A stretch of DNA of 62,000 nucleotides, taken from Zygnema cylindricum (Eukaryota; Streptophyta; Zygnematophyceae; Zygnematales; Zygnemataceae). Positions 41,990 to 55,460 of this stretch are shown here, piece by piece; within the stretch, counting starts at the first letter, position 1, and each line of letters begins with the position of its first letter. The notes under the pieces are model-generated. The model searched no databases, was not told where the DNA came from, and saw nothing but the letters and a program-made list of their open reading frames with translations. The stretch spans positions 1 to 62,000 of the forward strand of contig JBBHKE010002852.1 in NCBI GenBank assembly GCA_037447655.1, written 5' to 3'. The translations under genes and the position numbers were made by a program.

Positions 41990-44158
41990 CGTGTGCTCCC
42001 CCTCCTCTCTACCTGATTCGTCTTACCAAGCTTTCTACCTCTGCTGGAAAAGTTTAAATGTTAGTGTCGTAACTGGTTCCATTGTTTCTCTCACTTTTTC
42101 ATTCTTTTCCTTTCTGTCCTTCACCTCTCGACTTCTTCCTACCCAATTCTTTCTCCAATTGAAGCCTTGGTTGCTTGCGGAGGAAGCATTCAGGTAGGAA
42201 TAATCAAATTTTGGATTTGAAATTAAAATTTATTCTCTGGATTTTTTATTTTGAAGTGTTTCGGTTGCTCGGCTCATATTTGTGTTTGAAACATTGAAGT
42301 GAGGAACAAGAATAATTCATCTCCGTACTGTGCTGACTCTCCAGTTTTTTGCTTTTGCTGAAATTTTTTTCCTCTCGAAAGTCGCAGTTTGTCATCAATT
42401 AATGTTTTTTCTGTTTCTATTTGTGGAGAAATTGCCAGCCGAAATTTCAATCTGTCAGTTTCAAAAAACTGTCAATTTCTCTGGTATTTTCGTCTTTCTG
42501 TTCATGTTTTCTTTTTCCTGTTTTGATGCACCTTTTTGGTTGTGTTTGGTCATGTTTTTTTGAAATTCGACATCGAAGCCTGTATTTTGTGTTTATGTCT
42601 CTTATTTTGAAAATCCTATTATACCTTTTTGTGAATATCATTAAAATTCTGTTGGCTTTTACCTTTTTTTGTTTTATTTTTTTCCCTCTTTTTTTCCAGT
42701 TTCAGTCGGTCAGTTTTGAACGCTGTAGTTACTGATGAGTTTGTTTTTGTCAGTTTTTCTTGTCTTTCTTCTTTATTCATTTCTGTTAATTTGTTAACAC
42801 GGCTCCATTCAGGTTTGATCGTGACCATAACTCTTGATTTACCATCAAAGGAAACCGATAGAAGCCGTTCATCCGATGGTACCAGAAACTAGAAAACATG
42901 TTTTTGTGTAACTTTTTGTTCACTTTGTTTGTATGGCCTATTTGTCGTCTACTGTTTCCCAGTGACGCATGGAAATCCGTACGGCCAGGAAAAAGAGGAC
43001 CACTTTTTTTTGTTTTTTGCTTATTTCAGGAATATGTCACATCTATGTATGGGTGTCTATATGTTTGTCATCAGATTTACACATTTTATGTCTGTTTGTG
43101 TTTGTATCTTCAAACTAATATATTCGCACCTGTTTTTGTCTTTATATATCTTAACCATGCATAAGTTTATGTTTATGCTTTGATATCATGGTTAGAAAGT
43201 GCGAGAGGTATGCAAATGCAATATGTGATACCCAGCGCTAAACGCAAATAAATCGTTTTTTTCGAGTTTAATGCGCGGATTGTACGGGATAACCACATTA
43301 TCCATTTCTAATTGTTTTCTACATTTGCGGTATGCCTTGTATGCAAGTTTATTTAGTTTGAGTATGTTTTTGTATGTGTGTGTATATATTTGCTAAATTG
43401 CTTCAGCATAATATGTGGATGAAAGCTGAAATCTGTGAAAGTTTACTTGCTCTTTATTTCAATGAGAACAGCCCAAGGCTGTCAATGCTCAGATGTTGTA
43501 AGGTACTTTGTTTTTCAAGCATATGATATTGTATGAATCTCCTTTATGCATATAATATGTGGCTTAGTTAATTGGCGTGTAATTCTTAATGCAAATATGT
43601 GTTTTTTATAGCGTATATTCTTCTTACATTCAGCGTCTTTCTACTGTCCCATTTGATCTGTTTATGGAAAGCTTTTTGATACTTTTCGCACTAGCAGGTT
43701 TGTTTGTGCCGTACACATCTTTTTTTAAGTCGAATGACATTCGAGGCTGTTGATCTGTAGTCCTGTCACCTATTGCATGTTACGTCTTAGATCTGTGATG
43801 ATGTCTTAGTGGTCTCCTCGGATCTTAGGATTCGGGTTACCTGAACATTCCTTGCCTACCTTGTCTGAAAGTGTCACTCTTGGATTACTTTGTTGCACTT
43901 GTCTATTCATGCTAAATACGTCACATCTGATGAAAGGATATGGTGCATTTACCATGCATAATGTTTAAGCATCAGATCTGAATGTTTTGATGGTTTACTG
44001 CCTTTGTGGCATATATCCTCTTTGGTAGGGTATTTTACACCTACCTCGTTTTCAATTTGTTTACTTACCGCCGATCTCTTATGGTCTTTCTTCTTGCAGA
44101 ATAACCTGCCTAAGGCCCCTTGCTGGATTTGTAAACAAGGAGCTTTTTGGAGGAAACC
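41990..44158 (+). other. CLPD: Inferred 5' leader exon and leader intron of CLPD
   Basis: A good donor (GCATTCAG|GTAGGA, exon end 42193) and a good acceptor (TTCTTGCAG at 44091-44099) bracket a T-rich, intron-like 1.9-kb stretch. They put a spliced leader exon ahead of the start codon at 44159. The T-rich ORFs in between are not protein-like. The transcription start is not determined, so the left edge is approximate. Confidence 0.5.
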
Positions 44159-47100
44159 ATGGAAGTCATTAGCAGTTATTCCAGCTTGTCATCACACATT
44201 GCCTCCTCATCAAATCGGTCATTGGGAGCCACAGACGCCTGCTTTACCGATTCCTTTGGAAAGACAGCACTTGTACATACTTTAAGATCTCCTTCAGAGA
44301 TTTCATTTGATGGACTTCGAAGGAGTTCACATCTGTCTTGTACCGCCGTATGTGGAGGTCCATTTGATGCATTCCATCTTGCGGTTGCCAGAAGTCTTAA
44401 CTGTAGGACTTCTCCTCAAGGAGCCAAAAGGGCAGTTGTAAAAGCTGTCTTTGAAAGGTTCACAGAGCGAGCTATTAAGGCGATTATGATAGCTCAGAGA
44501 GAGGCGAAGGCCATGGGACGCGGTGAGGTGGGAACGGAACAATTATTTCTTGGCCTTGTAGCTGAGGAACGTAGTAATGATGGATTTTTGAGGACAGGTG
44601 TCACTGTTGAGCGCGCCCGTGACGCTGTCAAAAGCTTAACCGATGAGGCCGGTTTATTTAATTCCTCCGGTACAGATAAACCAGCATCTGAGGTGCCATT
44701 CTCAGCTGGAAGTAAGAGGGTTTTTGAGGCTGCGCTCGATGAGTCTCGAAAAATGGGGCACAATTATATTGCGCCTGAGCATATTGCAGTCGCTATTCTC
44801 CTTGTTGAGGATGGTGGGGCAAGCAAAGTTATTGACAGGTAAGCTGTTGTTGGTGCAACGTTTGCTTTTCAAAACTGCCTTTTTTTAATTCATTTGTATT
44901 CTGTTTGGCTTCTGTTTGTGTCATTTTGCTCCCCTAGTTTATTGCTATTTAAAAAAACGGATTGCCAGTAGTCATTCCCAGTGGATTATTGTTAGTGTTT
45001 ATTTGAAATGTTCTTAAGCATGTAAAGTCTTGGAAGATGTGTGACATTACCCTTCTCTGATAACCTTTGCTTTTTGTTTTGATTGTGTATGGTGTAGACT
45101 TGGGCTTCGAAAGGACAAGTTGCATACTGAAGCTATCACAAGGCTCCAGGGTGATCTTGCGAAGGAGGGACGCTCAACAGCTGGCATGGCCGATAAAGCT
45201 GTTATTGGTACAACGTCTGGTTTCCGCAGATCTGGAAGTCGCAAAGGTATTTTCTACAATGATATTTTTTTTGATCAATTGCCTGAAAAGGATTTTTTAG
45301 TCAGGTTTTAGCAGTGTGTTGTTCCCATTTGTGTTTCCCAAACATGGAAGTAGTTTTTTTATTAATGTAGGTATGTTTGCCACGGCATCTTATTAAAAAG
45401 CTATGTTAATTGGTGAGGACAAGGTCTATTTTGTGCACTTTCATGTGTGGATCAAGCTAGTAATAGCCGAAAACATCATTTTTGTTTTCCCAAGTGTATA
45501 AATATTTCCTGTGTGACACTTGTGCGGTGTAAAAACACCTGTCAATCTCGAACTTGCAGTTAAATTGTTTCCCTGGTTTAGTTTGTAGCTTTTTTAGACT
45601 GAAAAAAGATTTTTGTGTTATTTGATTACTGCAAAAAAAACTCAGTTTTTGGCCCAATTTTTCTAGAGTCTAACTGGACGCTTCTAATACTTGGTTTTCT
45701 GACACTGCTTGTTCCACTTTGCAGAGAGGGGAGCCCTGAATGACTTTTGCATTGATATCACTGCGCGAGCCTCCGAGGGAAAGATTGATCCTGTGATTGG
45801 TCGAGACAAAGAAGTACAGCGCGTTGTGCAGATTTTGGCTCGACGAACCAAAAACAATCCAATTTTGTTGGGTGAGCCCGGCGTGGGTAAAACAGCTATT
45901 GCAGAGGGTCTAGCTATGCGAATTGTCGGAGGAAGTGTTCCTGAATTTCTGCAAGTAAGGAGTACAGAAAATTCAACCTTGGCTAAATTTACGTTTTTAT
46001 CTTGCATTGTTTTTGCTAGAAAACTTTGTTCATGCTTGCTGGAGTTCTCATCTTGTACGTTTTTTTTGCGTGCCTCTTTGGAGGATATGCTTGTTTCTTC
46101 TTATGTCATTTGTCATGTTTTGTTTTTACTTGGTAAATTAAGGAACGGTGTGGCGACTCTGGTGAAGCCTTGTTTTGAAACTATATGGGTCTAGTTTTGC
46201 AGGGAAAACGAGTTATGTCTTTGGATATGGGTTTGCTTTTGGCTGGAGCAAAAGAGCGAGGAGAGCTTGAAACTCGTGTTACAGGACTTGTGGAGGAGAC
46301 TATCTCCTCAGGTAATCTACACACTTACTAAACCTCTAAAGCAATTTCTCACATGCTTTTTTGTACATATCCATCCAGGGGCAGTGATATCTGTCTGTCA
46401 GCTCCCTTTGCATCTGATTTGTTTCTGTGTTTCCCTTCTGAAGGATAGTTTTAAAGGATAGCATGATTTTGCATGTTTCATCTGCCTTTAGGAAGCATTC
46501 CTTGTTGTATGGTGGATACCCACTCTTAACTTTCTTAAGTTTCTGCAGATGGCATTGGCATTATGGATTACATACACTAAAATATGTTGTTTACTTGGCT
46601 ATTGTATATATGTACATTGCAAACTAGTTGTTTGTTTGTTTGGGTTGTGAAGGCAATCGTATTCTGTCATTGATGAATTGCACGAGATTGTGTGTTAAAA
46701 TGGAATATATGTGTATTTTAATCGGGTTATTTGTAATTATCCAGGAAATGTTATTCTTCTCATTGATGAAGTTCACACACTTGTCGGTTCTGGTTCTGTT
46801 GGTCGTGGAGGCCATGGGGCCGGTTTAGACATTGCCAATTTGCTAAAACCAGCTTTGGCTCGCGGGCAGCTTCAGGTCAGTCTTTTTGTTTCCTCTTTGC
46901 ATCTTTTTGCTACTTTTCGAGGATCCAGTTTCACGCAGTTTTGCAATTGTCCTTGTAGCACTATGTTTGCTTACGTCTGCAAGTCTGTGGGATTTTTTTT
47001 TTTGTTTTTTTTGAAAGTAGGTTTTGTTATCCGGAGTCCAAACAAATCTCGTGTAGATGGTTGGAGATTCTCTGAATAGGGGTCACTCCTTTGATTGAGT

Positions 47101-50100
47101 AGTCATGGAAAGGCTCCAAGAGTTGCAGACACAAGCAAACAGGCTTGATAAGGATAGTGAAATTTCAGCAAGAAGGAAGCTCTCTGGGAAGGAGTGACCT
47201 TTATCCTGACAAGTTTCTTCAACGTAGATATTTGACAGACAATTTTTTGTGGATGGGGTCACATTAGAAGCCTGCTTCCCACCGAAAAAAAATCAAACAT
47301 GATCTGTTGTTGTAGTACTGTTTGCTGGTTTAGTTCCTCAGTTTTTGTTGTATGAGGACTGCTGGGATGGGTTCAGAATAAAAGCTGCTTGCAAAAAAAA
47401 AAAAAAAAAAAAATACGGGTAGTTTTTTGTTTTGCTGTATGTCTGTTTTAAATTCCTCGGTTTGGTCTAACAATTTTCAGCTGGTGTTATGTTCAGTGCA
47501 TTGGAGCCACTACTTTGGACGAGCACCGAAAACATATTGAGAAGGACAAGGCATTGGCGCGACGATTTCAACCAGTCATGGTTAATGAACCTAGCCAGGT
47601 ACACTTTAAACTTTGAAGAAAAAAGAAAATGAAAAAAGCAGGAAATTCTTGAGACTACTTCAGTCAGAATATCTGCCAGTATGGCGGTCCTTAGCATTAT
47701 GGGAATGCCATACTTTGACTTTCTCATAATTGAGGACGGTTGAGGATGTTGACTAAACTATTGGGTGGACCCATATTTTGGCGTTGATAGGTGATGAGAT
47801 CCTAAACGTGTATTAAGCCAATTTTTTACCTATGTATAAGCTGTTCTAAAAAATCTTGCTTAAAAAATCTTGCTTTCACTTCAAGAAACGTAGGTTGAAG
47901 TTGTTGTTTCATTGTGACCTTCAGAGGCATATTAGTGACTTCGAATTTAAAGGTCCTTAAATTGCTTTACTTCTGCTCAACTAGGAGCATCCCTCTTGAG
48001 CAGATTAGTATTTTCCCCAGATTTCACGGTGGCTGTTGTAAACTCAGCTGTCGATGTTTTGCGTTCTGTTTATTCACCTTTGACTTACAGGAAGATGCGG
48101 TACACATTTTAATGGGGCTTAAAAGCAAATATGAGACACATCATCGCTGCCGGATTACTATGGAGGCAGTTGACGCAGCAGTTCAACTTTCGGCGAGATA
48201 CATTCAAGATCGGTTTCTTCCAGATAAGGCGATTGATCTCATGGATGAGGCTGGAAGTAGAGCTCGGATTGATGCTTTTCACAGACGAAAAAGTCGCCAA
48301 ACTAGTGTTCTGACCAAGTCTCCCAGTGAATATTGGCAGGAGATTCGGGCAGTACAAGCATCGCAGGAAGCAGTGAGTGTTACCGAAGTGTCCCTCTCCT
48401 ACAAAGCTGTGCAAATTGTTTTCAACTGAACTCATGTAAATGCAAAGCTGCCGTGACAGTCGTAGCCTTAAATGCAAGATTGAAGAACTGAAGGTTTGAT
48501 TTTGTTTCTGGTGCTCTTTGGAAGAAAAAAGTTTGAGTAATCCTGAAAAACTCTATTGTCTGAAGCAAGTTGAATAAATGTTTCTTCTGCATCGCAGGCT
48601 GCGGGAGGCATAGCCGCCTTTTCATCTTCTGACACGTCATCTTCTTCTGGTACACTTGTCGTCGCTGCACCACTTTCAGATCCAGTTTATCTCAACCCTG
48701 CACTTGACGATGACTATGATGATGGGTAGGTGTTGTGAATACGTTTTTTGCAGCTATGACGGCCATCCTTTTTCTCATTATTATAATTTGCTCATTATTC
48801 CTGGTTCTAAGTCTAATTTCCTGTCAATTGTGTATGTTGTAGACATTTCTCATCAATCCCTGGGAAGTGGATGGGTTGTTTTTTAAAGACCTGTCACTAT
48901 TACTATTTTGTTTATTTTCTCGATCTTTTTGAAGCGAGTAGGCAGGAATAATTTGCTCTGATGTTTGGTTCTGAACCTGGTTTTCTCTCAATTACATATG
49001 CCACAAACAATTCAAACAAACTCTGAGAAGTGAACCGCTGTTGTTTTTACAGACCTGTTATTGTAGGACCTGCGGAAATTGCTGCGGTTGCCTCGATGTG
49101 GTCTGGAGTCCCTATTGAGCAGTTGACTGCAGACGAGCAAAAGAAACTTGTTGATCTTGAGGATATTTTGCGATCTCGAGTGGTAGGACAGGATCACGCT
49201 GTAAAAGCCATTGCGAGGGCAGTGAGACGAGCTCGAGTCGGTCTCACGAATCCTAATCGTCCTATCGCAGCAATGCTTTTCTGTGGTCCAACCGGTGTTG
49301 GAAAGACAGAATTAACTAAAGCGCTTGCCAAACATTATTTCGGATCGGTAAGCTCCTTTGTAGATCTAGTTCTTAACAAATAAACAACATATCTGGTATA
49401 TAATAATTAAGATGAATGTCATCGATGGCAATGACAACAAATGAAATGAAGATAGGGAGAGGAAGTGGGAGAGGGTGAGGGTGGGGTGTGAGGGCGAAAG
49501 AGAGGTGGGAGGAGGCAAGGAAGAGGAGGGAGATGGAGAAAAAGTATGGCTTGTTTGATTAGCTGCAAATTTTTATGTGATAATATGAAGTGTCAATTTA
49601 CTTATTTTATCTTGTTTGGTAGCACTTCTCTGTTTAATTGTCCTACTTTTTATTTTACATTTTCTGCAAGAAACCAACAGAGTTGTGCTTCATCTCCTGG
49701 CAGGATGAGGCAATGGTGCGATTGGACATGAGTGAGTACATGGAACGACACACTATTAGTAAATTGATCGGTTCGCCGCCCGGATATGTTGGCTTTGGAG
49801 ATGGAGGCACTCTTACCGAAGCTGTTCGTCGACGTCCCTTTTCTGTTGTCCTTTTGGATGAGATTGAAAAAGCCCATCCTGATGTTTTTAACCTCCTCCT
49901 TCAGCTGTTTGAAGACGGTCGGATGACTGACTCTCAAGTTAGGCTCTAACCCTAAAAAACCTCGCTAAGAGAAACATCTTATGTTGAAGCTGTCTTGTTG
50001 TTGTTGAACCCGAATTTACAGAGTGGAACACGGCGTTTTAACTCTAAAATTTTGCATTCGGCGGTGTGATCTGGACATTATCATTGTTTGTCTGTTCTGC

Positions 50101-51044
50101 TGTTAACATTTACATGTTAGTTTACAATGTGCTACAACGGAAATAATTATAGTGGTTTAGACACTGTAAGAAGACTAAAAAACTCTTGAAAAACCTTATA
50201 AACCCTAAATAATAACTGGTGGCTCATCCTCTCATGCTCGGTGACTCATTTCGATGCAGGGACGAAGTGTTTCCTTCAAGAATACTCTCATTGTGATGAC
50301 TTCAAATGTCGGCTCAACTGCCATCGCGAGGGGCGGTTCCCATAGAATTGGCTTCACTTTGGAAACAGACGAACCAGATGGCGGCAAATATACAGCTTTG
50401 AAAGAACTTGTGACGGACGAACTGAAAGCCTATTTCAGGCCCGAGCTTCTGAATCGAATTGACGAAATTGTAGTCTTCCAATCTTTAGAGAAGAGTCAGG
50501 TCAGGACGCATGCTCCTTCCACCCTTTTTGCTTTTTTGTAGTTTATAACCTGCTTTAATTCAGTTTTCATCTCTTTTCCTGTTATGTCCAAGAGTGGATG
50601 TCGGTAAAGCTTTTTATCTTCAGAGTAGATCCGCCTTTGATTCTTGTGTTAAGCAAAATGTTGATAGTGGAATGTTTTTTTTGTCACATTTTTATCACGC
50701 AGGTTCGAGCTATTGTGGACATCATGTTGAAAGAAACAAAGGAACGCCTGCAAGCTCGTGGTATCAACTTGGAGATTACGGAAGCCATGGTCACATTAAT
50801 TGGTGAGGAAGGTTATGATCGTGTTTATGGAGCTCGGCCTTTACGACGGGCGGTCATGAGACTTGTAGAAGACACTCTCAGTGAGGCTCTTTTACTGCAA
50901 GACTTTAAAGAGGGAGATACGGCTCTCCTCGACATCGGTCCTGATGGGAGTCCTATGGTTTCTCATCTTTCGAGGCCGGATCCTTGTGAACACGGTCTCT
51001 GTCTTGAATACCTTCAAGCTCCCGTTGTGGCCGTATCCGACTAG
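44159..51044 (+). CDS. CLPD: Plastid Clp protease chaperone ClpD (ERD1-type)
   Basis: Twelve coding exons: 44159-44838, 45098-45246, 45725-45954, 46203-46311, 46745-46875, 47497-47598, 48091-48372, 48598-48725, 49053-49347, 49704-49937, 50260-50499, 50703-51044 (2922 nt, 973 residues, all in phase). A Ser-rich leader (about 1-90) looks like a plastid transit peptide. Clp N-domain about 97-226. AAA1 has Walker A GEPGVGKT (326-333), Walker B ILLIDE (393-398) and ARRF (454-457). AAA2 has GPTGVGKT (682-689), VVLLDE (750-755), pore GYVG, and YGARPLRR near the C-terminus. IGF at 810-812 corresponds to the ClpP-docking loop, which argues against ClpB. Between the two AAA modules no UVR motif is seen, and [20 protein letters not shown] resembles ClpD rather than ClpC. 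It should unfold substrates for the stromal ClpPR protease. No broken exon was seen. Confidence 0.93.
47053..47413 (+). mobile_element. Possible retrotransposed fragment with poly(A) tail in CLPD intron 5
   Basis: A segment ending in a 21-base A run (47393-47413) after AATAAAAGC lies inside the intron. Upstream, a short frame reads [19 protein letters not shown], a charged helix of the type seen between endonuclease and reverse transcriptase in plant LINEs; that resemblance is only suggestive. No clear target duplication was found. Confidence 0.3.
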
Positions 51045-52055
51045 GTTATATTGACACTATATACACTTTCGGATTTGGTTATATTGCCACGACCGGATTT
51101 GGTTATATTGACTTCCGTCCTTTTGTATACAGTTGTCACATATTGGTGACTTTTGAGTTCGAGTTCGCGGTTCAGTGGCGGTGGTTAGATATGGAGATGA
51201 AGTATCGAGTGTTGCTAATATATATATATAAATTTCTTTTGTATATAAATCGCAACATAGACCATTGTTGGGAAAACAAATAGTGCTTGATTTGTTTGTT
51301 GAATTAGCTTTTTCTCCTTTGGGTTTTCTTTTTTTTCTGGGTGAAAGTACTAGTGGAGGCTTGTGAACTCAAGGGATGCATGTAGAAAGGGCTTTTGGCA
51401 TTTTTTTTGTGGCATATTAGAGTTAGTTCTTACTTAGTCGTTTTTAATGGTTTTTAAAAGGCATGGGAGGTGAACCTATTGGGTATATAATGAGGTCACC
51501 ATGCCTCATTACTGTACATACTACCGATTCTTTTATAGTGTCAGAAGTGTCTACTTTCCTTTGATCGACTTTTAGCAGGGTTAAAACACTCAAAGAAACA
51601 CAGACATACTGGTGTCCCTACAAATTATTGTGTATTTTTTGTGGATGAAATCAAGTTTTGAAAAAAGGGTTTGTTTTTTACATGTTTTTCCTTGGTTGTT
51701 CGCTTGTTTATTGTTTGTTTCTTCTCTTTTAACTTGTCATCTTGTTTGCCTTGAATGCTAGTATCAGTACTGTCTTTGCTTAAACTCATCGTTCAGTATG
51801 CTAAATAAGGTTATTAGCAAGATTATGTTCTGTTTTACATTTTTACGAAGTAATGTGTAAAATATTACTAAATTAGTATGGATTATGTATAGGTGATGTA
51901 TGGTGTACACAATGGCGGGTGTATGTGTGTATATATGGCAACTTGCTTGTGGGGTATTTATTCTGATGACCGCTGGTGTGCACACGTTGTAATCTACGTT
52001 TTTGACTTTTTGAGTTTCGAGGCTTATCGGGGATATATTTTGAGATGGATTGGAT
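51045..52055. other. CLPD 3' flank, nothing recognised
   Basis: T-rich sequence without exon-like frames. The 3' UTR must lie in the first few hundred bases; TATATATATAAA occurs near 51220. Confidence 0.6.
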
Positions 52056-52434
52056 GACGAAATCGAGCCACGCTATTTACGAATCAAAATACTTACATTG
52101 ACAGCGATATTTTAGGATATTGGGCAAATCGGCGTAGGCCGAAATTGTGCAGTCAAATTTTTGTTCGGTTCGCGTCAGTTATGTTTTGTTTCGTTCGGTA
52201 CTGTACTTTTGTGTCGGTTCAGTTTGGTGCGAGCGCCGACCGGTATTCATTTGTTAGAGTCGCACGCTGGTCGATTGCGAGAAAATGTTGGTTCGCGAAG
52301 TGTGACGCGATTTTTTCTTCCGCGGAAGTATTTTATGTATACGACAAAGCGGCAATACCTTTGTACGGCCGATCCTGCTACGATCTTGTCAATGTAAGTA
52401 TGTTGATTCGTAAATAGCGTGGCTCAATTTCGTC
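52056..52434. mobile_element. MITE with 48-bp inverted ends, family E (379 bp)
   Basis: The arms 52056-52103 and 52387-52434 are inverted matches with about 46 of 48 positions paired, starting GACGAAATCGAGCCACGC. Long terminal inverted repeats would fit a MULE-type element, but no 9-bp duplication was found, so the class is open. The interior ORFs are short and unsupported. Confidence 0.88.
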
Positions 52435-53084
52435 GCGTGTGACGACGCTCATTTATTACATTTAATTTCAAATGATATTTTTACGCCGGTTCGTTTTATT
52501 ATAAAAGTTTATTTCGTTTTGTGCGTTATAATATTTCCGTACGAGACACATAGTACTTTCAGTTTCAATAGGTTTCGTTTCACTTTGCGTCTAAGTTCAA
52601 TGTAACACTTAGACGATTCAATTTCAATTTTGCGGCTAAGTGCTCTCAGCGTGGAGCTCACATAACGACAAAAAGTTACTGTCTGCAACCATTTTATTTA
52701 CATGTGGTCGCCGCCGTTTTGTTACCGTAAACGCTCGCCGGCCGTGTGAATTGCTAATTTTATTATGACGGTCGACGTTCGCAAGCGCGGCAAAATTTTA
52801 AGCGGCTGAAACAATATTATGAAAGTCAAGGATGTCCAACCGATTGACCGTCAAATTTTTACTCAACGGTACTTTATTTGTACCAATGTGTACTTCAAAC
52901 ATACGTTTTTTGACAAAATGACGTAAGTGACTGTGCGCAACCAAAACAGTCACTGTCATGATCAATTCCCTAACTTATTTGATGGATGACCCTCAGAATC
53001 CAAGCTTTTAGACGTGTGGAGTTATCTCACTTTCATTGTGCCATATAATCCATTCCTTGTAAGAAGCTGTAATCAAAGGTAATT
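52435..53084. other. Gene-free stretch
   Basis: No gene, repeat or element boundary was recognised between elements E and D2. Confidence 0.5.
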
Positions 53085-53717
53085 GCGTGGTTCACACTGA
53101 AAAAAGGGGAAAACGGTATGGTATGAAAACGGTACCTTTTTTTGTCCGCCGTGAACTGGCACGTGATGCTAGTCTACGTCAACTAGCGTGTCGTGATACG
53201 AGCCACTTGTCCGTACGAAAAGTAAACGCTTTGCGGACATGATATGTACGAATCCTTCCAAACCAAAATGTACTGCCACGCAAGCGTTTGTACAGGCCGA
53301 AAAGAACCGCGAATGAACTTTGGACATGCCCTTTTTATTCCATCGGTGTTTTCTTTTTTTTTTTACATTACCTGTTCTCTTATGTGATTGGTCCCCTAGT
53401 TTGTTCATAAGTTTGCGACGCAATGAATTCTTGTACGGCTCACGTACGTGCACTTCGTTTTCGAAATTCTTCAAAAATGAAAAAGTGCATTCCGAACATG
53501 ATGTCCGATGGCGGACGGTAGTTGCCGTTTGCTATACGCAGCTGTCGAGTTTTGACGCGTAGAACTGCATCTTTTGTTTGCCGCTACGCTCCAAAACGGT
53601 CGAAACCAACCGTCCCAACCGTCACCGCCGCGTTTTTTGTCATTTTATGAAATTTGGCGTACGGATCCCAAAATTTATGACATCGTTTTCCCATTTTTCC
53701 AAGTGTGAACCACGCAA
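53085..53717. mobile_element. Family D MITE, copy D2 (about 633 bp)
   Basis: The ends TTGCGTGGTTCACACT and AGTGTGAACCACGCAA are inverted and continue imperfectly for about 30 bp (GGGGAAAACG / CGTTTTCCC). AAT occurs at both tips, as in D1. The inverse of TTTTGGAGCGTAGCG at about 53585-53600 is shared with D1 (16213-16258), which ties the two copies to one family despite diverged ends. Confidence 0.82.
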
Positions 53718-55460
53718 ATGACATTGAAAAAGTTTGGCCTAACGTTGGGGGGGATCGTACACACGTAAATTATCCCAATAACTGTACGGATAACGCTTTA
53801 CCCTCTAAAGTCTGAACCAGGGTAAAACGTCGGTTCACTGCCCCTCGTTAGTATATATCGTTGAGAGATTACTTCAGTAGTGCCGATGTGAAACTAGAAT
53901 ATAAAACAAGAATTTAGAGCTAGGAGACGTGGATCCCTTAAATGGTGTTTCTAACAACATTTTTTCATTTTCGGCAAAAAGAGGCGCAACCGTACTTCAA
54001 GTCGTCAGGTCGAGTCAAGGCAAGTCAATTTCTGTACTCTAAGTCATGCTTCAATATCGCGACCGTACTTCACCACCGTACTTGTTATTAACTCCGAAAA
54101 CGATATGCAGTGTAGTGTGATAAATGGTGCTCTGTCGATGGATAATTGTAGCCTGAGTTCCCATGTAGTGTTTTTCTGACCGCACTTTGACAAAATTAGT
54201 TTGTGGTGATTTGTTTTCAAAACGCATTTTTTTTTCTATAAATTGCGGGTTGAGCTGAAAATTTTGCATTCGTCCATGGAATAAGAATGTACAGTTTTGA
54301 CTTGACTCAACACGTCATGTCAAAGGAAACAAAGGACATGTCGAGGAAAATGCTCTGCATAACTGATACCATTTTGAGAATACTGTAGGTCTTTTACGGC
54401 GAAGTACCTATTTTGTTTATCTGACGGCTTATCCAACTCAGCAAACACGTGGGCAAAGCGTGATCGTTTACTCAGATTCTCAGTCAGCGGAAATGTTGCT
54501 TTGTAAGTTTGTATCGAAGAGCCTTCGTGCACTTTGTCGTATGCAAAAATGGTAGGGTGGAAGTTTCCTTCCATTAAGAAAACTCTTTTTTTTCCCCATT
54601 AAGGCGATTTAGACAAACGAGAGGAAGTCGCGTGTATATGTAAGTGTATCCTCGGGCAGAAGAACGGCCGTGATGCGACTAAAAAAAAACCTTACGCTCC
54701 ATTATAATAGTCACCGTTGTTTGGGGGTTTCGTGCGGTACTTAAGGTACATACCAATGGTTCATAAAATTGTACCTTTGTACCATGTCGTCGTCCGATCA
54801 ACTTTATTCATAACTTTTTTCCTTTTTTTTAATTTTTTGCGTACATGTTTTTTCTTTGGATCGTGGGACGTGGCAACGTCAAAATTTTGGCGACCACAAA
54901 CGACATTATTTTTTTGGACGTACGATACAACGTGCTCATATTTCATTGGTTGTTCCCTAACGAAAGAGGCAAGGTCGAATCTTGTTAACGCGCTCGAATC
55001 CTTTAAATTTTTGAATAAGGGTACGTCCCCATGTAATCGGCACTTTGATAAAGTATTTTGGACTGTAGTAAAGATTCTCCGTCCTACTTTGAAGAGCGTC
55101 CCTATGTGCGAAAATGAAATCGGAACTTTGAAATATGACGGTTGTAGACGTAGGTACAACTTGTGACGATTGAAGCCGACTACGAAACTTCCAACGATTA
55201 GTGACCCCAACAAAAACTGCGACAGTGGTAGACGTCTAGATTTTTGTGAAATTGTAGATGTTTAGGGTTTGGTGACATTGTGACGTCAAGCTTACTTGTG
55301 ACGACGTCGACGTCACTGGTTCAATAACTTTTCGCCATGGTTTTCAGATTTCGTTTTTTCTACTTTTCTCACTCGATTTGCCATTAAAAAAAAACCTAAA
55401 AATGTCAAAAATAATATTTTTAAAAGATCTTTCATTTTATACCAATAGTGTTGTGCCTCA
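53718..55460. other. Gene-free stretch with many GTAC/CGTAC motifs
   Basis: Overlapping sense and antisense ORFs of about 150 codons at 54717-55213 have no recognised family. Hydrophobic runs in them come from T-rich sequence. A weak family-A-like tip (CGATATGCAGTGTA) lies at about 54100. Confidence 0.5.

Noticed and set aside
42330-43183. Hydrophobic ORFs between the leader exon and ClpD
   Set aside because: They lie in a T-rich stretch that is best explained as the leader intron and have no protein-like sequence.
44147-44158. Upstream extension of the ClpD frame
   Set aside because: It would need a TTG start; the ATG at 44159 follows a clean leader and gives a normal transit-peptide start.
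54717-55213. Overlapping 149- and 150-codon ORFs on opposite strands
   Set aside because: No family resemblance, no splice or promoter context, and the hydrophobic runs reflect T-rich DNA. Neither shows protein-like periodicity by eye.
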